Below, in pieces: positions 59,725 through 64,000 of a DNA stretch of 64,000 bases (positions within the stretch are counted from its first letter, which is position 1; each line of letters opens with the position of its first letter). The DNA comes from Allobaculum sp. Allo2 (GTDB lineage Bacteria > Bacillota_I > Bacilli_A > Erysipelotrichales > Erysipelotrichaceae). The notes under the pieces are model-generated. The model worked only from the letters and a program-made list of their open reading frames with translations. It was not told the origin of the DNA and ran no database searches. Where the stretch lies: the NCBI RefSeq assembly GCF_022701175.1, contig NZ_CP078088.1, positions 1,922,001 through 1,986,000 of the forward strand, read 5' to 3'. The position numbers and the translations under genes were made by a program.

Positions 59725-60130
59725 TGAATTGATCCAGAATTTTTCACTTTCCAGTTAGACGATTTTAACCTAAGTCATTCCATCCAGACATTAGCATTCC
59801 AGTTAGCCAGGAGGTATTCGAGAACATACAAGTTTGGACTGACAGACCAGACAACAATACAACAATATCGAGATAACACATGTTCATTCCTTCCAAATCT
59901 GTCAGTGCTCGCTCCATTCAGTTCACTGTCTTTTCCAGGAAACCCGAACATTTTCCCTTTTCACCCTCCCTGCCCTTCCGGCAATTCAGACCGCGTTAAG
60001 TCTTCGCATATGACGAATCGTATGCGGATTTTGCTTCTTTTGAAAGAATGATGTGATCTTTTACTATTGTCGTTATTACTTTGAATTGTAACTGTTAACT
60101 AAATGGAAGATCCCGGAAAGGAAGAAAAAT
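59725..60130. other. 406-base intergenic region
   Basis: A/T-rich DNA with no supported gene. A stem CGCATA-10-TATGCG near 60006-60027 is followed by a T-rich stretch. Two copies of TTCCAGTTAG occur near 59749 and 59794. The last 15 bases hold the GGAAAGGAAG site of the following lipoprotein. Confidence 0.45.
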
Positions 60131-61066
60131 ATGAAGAACAGCTACAGATTCAGGGGCATCTGCCTGATCAGCGTCATGGCTCTGTCAGGATGTGCTCAGA
60201 CTTCTTCAGCCGATCAGCAGGAGCGTCCCGCCCAGAATGAAGACAGCCTCCTTGCCGCCAGTCAAAGTGAAGAAAGCTCCTTTTCAAATCCTTTTGAAAG
60301 CACAGGGCGGTCACAAAGTACAGTGGACTGGCAAATCGGCCGCTATGAAGTTCAAAAATCTCTGTAAGCCTATTCCGACTTTAAAGACGGGAAAGGGTTT
60401 GGTGTAATCATGCCTACCTATTCCGGAGGCGACATGGTCGATATCGTGAAATTTGTTTCCGAAGGCAACTCTGTCTGGGCACAGACGAAGGAAGACTTCT
60501 GGATCTGTACAAGCGATGCCGGAGGGACGTACCTGATGAGCTGGACAGACGAAGATGAGGTTCGCCAGAACATGATGGATCGAATCGGCGGTGTCTAGCA
60601 CGGCAATCAGGCGGAATGGGTCTTCCGTGATAATGAAGTGGAAGTGACTCTTGATGACAGCAATGGTTTCCACTCTGGCGAACGGGACAGTACCCTGTGG
60701 AGCATTCGGGATGAGAACTCCATCTATTTTCGAGATGTCATTTTTAACACTACCACCCTGCCCGATGGCGATCTGCTGCTTGAAGAAACGCAGGGAATTA
60801 ACACCTTTCGTCTAAGAAGAAACCTTCCCGATCCTGGCACAAATATTCTGACCAGCGATCTCGAAGGATATTCCGAACCCGATCTGGCATCGGATACAGA
60901 CAGCGGTCTGAAATTTCCAGCAGGCGCTTCCGTTCTGCTTGCGGCTTTCACTGTAGACCTGGACGGCAATCTCTGGGGATACTGCTACACTCCAGGTACA
61001 TTCACCCCTGAGGTATGGCTGCTTTGTCAGGAAGCGAATGGATACTGGAATATCCGTGGACGATAG
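60131..61066 (+). pseudogene. Lipoprotein gene with two in-frame stop codons
   Basis: A lipoprotein signal (LISVMALSGC, Cys about residue 21) and a Ser/Glu-rich linker, then a beta-rich body. The same frame is coding-like from start to end and is interrupted by TAA at 60365-60367 and TAG at 60596-60598. Downstream parts (VSEGNSVWAQTKEDFWICTS, then LDDSNGFHSGERDSTLWSI) keep sense content. Unlike almost every other break in this window these are substitutions, not missing bases. Function unknown; a surface lipoprotein. Confidence 0.65.
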
Positions 61067-61075
61067 AAAGGAAAA

Positions 61076-62621
61076 ATGCAGAAAATGAAGCGAATGAAAA
61101 AGCGGTACTGCTCATGATGGTTCTGACGATGACTGGATGTACTTCAGCAAAACCAAAAGATACTTCTGCTCAGCCAGAGGAACAGCAGTCTTTCACGCAG
61201 CCGACAGCGAGCGCAGAAGAAAATTCGAATAAAACGGTTTTTGCTGCTAAAGCAGATTTGGGAAAACTGGATGAACATCCCAAACGCTTTCAGGATCAGG
61301 GATGGATTATCAAAAAGGACGGTCTGTATGGATAAGTCGATCAGAATGGAGAAACCGTCGTCGACTGTCAGTACAAAAATATGCAGTATTTCACCGGCCC
61401 AATTTTTCTCATATTGAATCCCGTCTTCTGATCAATGACGACGATTGGGATCACTCCGCCCTGCTTCCTACAGCGCTGCCGCCAGAAGGCGCGTTTGGAG
61501 GAGGCGGCACGGCCCAGACGCAGCGCTACTATCTGACAGACGACCACAGCGTCATTCTCAGAGATTATACGGGGCTCTGCTCAGTTCTCCGACCTTCGCG
61601 CCGTCTGCGATGATGCGTCTCCGTATGGATGGTACAGAAGTGGAGGATGAAGCCAGCTCAGAATACTACCTATGGCTGCCGGAATTCGATCAGATCAGCG
61701 GGCCGTACAGTCCAGACCAGGCACTCTGTCTGGGTCAGGAAACAACAGCGAGCGGACAGTCAACCGCCTATATAAGACAGGAATTATCGAATCTGCTTTG
61801 CATTCACGCCGGTCAAGAGTATATGCTGCTCAATGCCCGCGTAAATAAGGCCGTCCTTGGCTTTGACCAGGGCGACTTTGTGGACTTCGATGCCATTGCC
61901 GGCAAAACCGGCGAAACCTGGTATTTGTTTGATGAAAATCTTGATCCGATCTATTGCGCCGACATTGAGAGCGGCGCTATGCCGATCGGTTCCAATGTTC
62001 CGATTCTCCAAAACGGAACCTGGCAGCTTGTGGATCTTAATGAGCTGCAGAATGCCAGTTATTCCAGCACTAAAGAACCCGAAATCGTAGAGCCCTATTT
62101 TGAAAAAAGAACCAGACAGCACTTGCCGGTTATCTGACCAATTACGATATGACGATACGCAGCCAGCCTGACCGTTCTTCCGCAGACACAGGTCTCTGCA
62201 GGGCAGGACATTATCTTCTTGTTCAGGAAACCTCGCAGGCCAAAGACGGATCGTTATGGGGCAAACTCTGGGATGGTCGGTATATCTGTCTGCAGGATGA
62301 TGAGTATATGTACGCGCGCCAGTGGATCTGACGTGTTCCGATACGAGCACTTTTGAAGAACGTTTTGAGGATATTATTATCGACCACTATATGTGGCTGA
62401 ACGAACCTTCTGGATTCTATTCCTGTATCACAGATGTTCAGCAGAACGGCCCTGTATTCACCTGTACCCTTCGTTATTCGGACGGTGAGGAAGAAGTCGC
62501 AAGGCGCAAAGCAGCCGGCCTCATGGTCTCCGCAAACGTTGCCGTGATGGACGTGTATGTCAACGTTTCAACCGGTGCTGTGAGCGATTCACTGCATCAG
62601 GATGACTGGAACTTCAAATAA
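61076..62621 (+). pseudogene. Lipoprotein with WG-type and SH3-like segments, one in-frame stop and several apparent frameshifts
   Basis: Start MQKMKRMKKAVLLMMVLTMTGC after one base is added near 61100: a lipobox MTGC. A WG-repeat-like unit follows: KKDGLYG*VDQNGETVV, with TAA at 61333-61335, in frame on both sides. Then EYYLWLPEFDQISGPYSPDQA and TWYLFDENLDPIYCADIES. A C-terminal SH3-like part has DMTIRSQPDRSSADTGL and WGKLWDGRYICLQDDEYM, then a last module ending DVYVNVSTGAVSDSLHQ. It is not translatable as one protein without recoding or repair. Probably a decaying or error-ridden surface lipoprotein. Confidence 0.5.
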
Positions 62622-62636
62622 AAGCCAATCCAGCCG

Positions 62637-62670
62637 GAGTTCGGATTTTGCAGATCCGAACTTCGTTTTT
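62637..62670 (+). terminator. Terminator after the lipoprotein pair
   Basis: GTTCGGAT / ATCCGAAC (62639-62646 with 62654-62661) followed by CTTCGTTTTT, 18 bases after the last stop. Confidence 0.65.
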
Positions 62671-62862
62671 CCTTGTCCTGTCTTTCGTTAAAAACAAAAA
62701 AACGGATGAATGGAAAGCGTAAAGGCAGCAAGAACGGCCAAACGAGGCCCTCAGCTGCTGCATTTACTGTTTTCATTCATCCGACTTTCTCAGAACGACA
62801 GGCTTGTGCAGCTGTGTCCAGCGAAAGAAAGCGCAAATTTCTAAGTAAGAATTCGCGGAAGA

Positions 62863-63395
62863 TTATGGCTTCAGCGCACTGAACTGATCCATGAGAAATT
62901 TCTTGGTGGTTACGGAATTGGTGAAGGCCGCATAGATGCATTTGCCCTGCTGACGAATCAGCCAGCTGGTTTCCGGCATGGCAATCCAAACTTCCTGAAT
63001 ATGCTCCCCTTCTTTTGAAAGCTCATAGGCGCTTTCTTCTTTTGGAAGGAGATACGCAAACGCTTTGCCGGCGGCTTCTTCGTCCGCAAACCAGGCGCAG
63101 ACAATCCCCATTTTTCACCTTGTTCGGTAGAGTACTGCCCCATAGTCAGGTTTGTGGGGGTACTATCTCCAAAAATCGAGGTGCTGCCTGGCTGTCCGAC
63201 TTCCACATACCATTCGGCATTGGAAAGTATGGAATTCAGGGTGTTCTGATCCAGGACCGGAACAAGATCGGCTTTTGCGACCGATACGGACGAAACCGAA
63301 GATTGGGAAGAAAGAGAAGATGAACGATCCGAATGAGAAGAACAGCCGCCAAGAACGAGCAGACCGCCTAAGAGGCATACGGGAATTCGTTTCAT
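62863..63395 (-). CDS. Ser-rich lipoprotein of unknown function (one apparent frameshift)
   Basis: About 177 residues from MKRIPVCLL with AGGAGG upstream. Lipobox LVLGGC, then a Ser-rich linker (SSLSSQSSVSSVSV). The body after repair near 63115 reads MGIVCAWFADEEAAGKAFAYLL and EEVWIAMPETSWLIRQQGKC-like segments, with a final MDQFSALKP. No family recognised. Outward facing by its signal. Convergent with the preceding pair. Confidence 0.65.
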
Positions 63396-64000
63396 TTTCT
63401 TTCCTCCTTTCACACTGAGATGCCAACAGGGTTTGCGAACCCCTGAAAGCGGGAATAGTTTTTATACCCCGTTTTCTTTTCGAAAAGCGGGCCTCACCTA
63501 TTTTATAGAATTTCTTTAAGAAAATCATCCTATCCGTTTTTCCGGTCCTGACCAGGCTCCTTACATTCTGTTTGCATCCTGGCAGAACGTTTAAAATACA
63601 GATCTCTTCATTAAAGGGATACAAATTCATTCCCTTCCTTTTCTCCTTGCAAACACCATTTCTAAGCCTCTTACGCGTCTTTATTTCGTCTGAATTGTGC
63701 TGCCGTCCCCGGATCTGATAAAGCATCGGATCCCGCATAAATCGGGAAATACGAATCCGTTTTCTGCAAATTTCCAGATTTCATTTTAAAGGTGAGGTAT
63801 ACGCGCTAGATTAATACCATATTCATTTTTTGATTCCAATCCATTCATTTTTTGATTCCAATCCGCAATAAGAGAGGTCACTCGTCTTTTGGCGGAACTT
63901 CTGGAGGTTTTATGATTGAGCTTCAAATCCAGCTTCTTGCCTTTTGCTGATCGGGTATTTTCTGGGAAAGCGAAAGATCATTTCCCGATCTGGTGCGACG
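63396..64000. other. 605-base right-hand end without a supported gene
   Basis: It contains the lipoprotein upstream region, the 22-bp tandem repeat below and a run of AT-rich DNA. Open frames lack ribosome sites. A gene could begin beyond the edge. Confidence 0.5.
63821..63864. repeat. Two-copy 22-bp tandem direct repeat
   Basis: Two exact copies of a 22-base unit (ATTCATTTTTTGATTCCAAT plus CC) at 63821-63842 and 63843-63864. It could be a protein-binding or slippage-prone site. Nothing else is near it. Confidence 0.85.

Noticed and set aside
1-64000. CRISPR array
   Set aside because: No evenly spaced repeats with unique spacers; the only tandem repeats are the two-copy 22-mer at 63821 and the iterons at 50415.

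Overview
This 64 kb window looks like a chromosomal piece of a low-to-mid GC Bacillota (Firmicutes), most plausibly an Erysipelotrichia-like gut or oral commensal. The evidence is AGGAGG-type ribosome binding sites, PadR/DUF1700 and DUF4317 families, IS66/IS256/IS4 elements, an SPP1/HK97-like prophage, and a phage Prp-type protease of the kind that in Firmicutes processes L27. The exact genus cannot be fixed from the sequence alone.

Region 1 (1-6.6 kb): the end of a CobA-HemD fusion (siroheme synthesis), a Nudix hydrolase, an iron-complex ABC transporter (lipoprotein, FecCD permease, ATPase) and a siroheme/[4Fe-4S] sulfite or nitrite reductase, ending at tRNA-Leu(CAA). Together they form a siroheme supply and usage block. 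Region 2 (6.7-12.6 kb): a two-gene McrBC-like conflict system (coiled-coil AAA+ ATPase plus DUF2357/PD-(D/E)XK nuclease, coupled by a TGATG overlap) beside the tRNA-Leu, with two unknown divergent genes. Region 3 (12.8-15.3 kb): a complete IS66-family element with 26-bp inverted repeats and an 8-bp target duplication, inserted at the stop codon of a ZIP metal transporter. Region 4 (15.3-35.3 kb): housekeeping genes: guaB (Tritrichomonas-type), pullulanase, fumarase, PadR/DUF1700, cardiolipin synthase, polyphosphate kinase, DUF4317, AIM24, HAD phosphatase, flavodoxin-like oxidoreductase and proBA. Region 5 (35.7-36.7 kb): abutting IS4 and IS256 transposase remnants.

Region 6 (36.8-59.7 kb): a prophage remnant, almost all on the minus strand. 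It holds a cI/Cro switch and integrase beside tRNA-Pro, a recombination/replication block (SMC-like ATPase, Sak4-like ATPase, DUF669, helicase, primase-helicase, iteron cluster, RusA), an ArpU-like activator, one tRNA and one tRNA-like sequence, terminase, portal, a MuF protein extended by an HExxH domain, an adenine methyltransferase with an HsdS-tail-like partner, a Prp-like protease, scaffold, capsid, connectors, tail tube and the tail chaperone pair. It stops at the tail chaperones, where the transposase remnants begin. Tape measure, tail tip, holin and lysin genes are absent, so it is probably defective. Region 7 (60-64 kb): a set of lipoproteins, two of them with in-frame stops.

A caution for every gene call: about fifty apparent frameshifts are scattered through housekeeping, IS and phage genes alike. 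Nearly all of them are repaired by adding one base, usually in a homopolymer. They are best read as base-calling deletions, not as real gene decay; coordinates below span the repaired genes.
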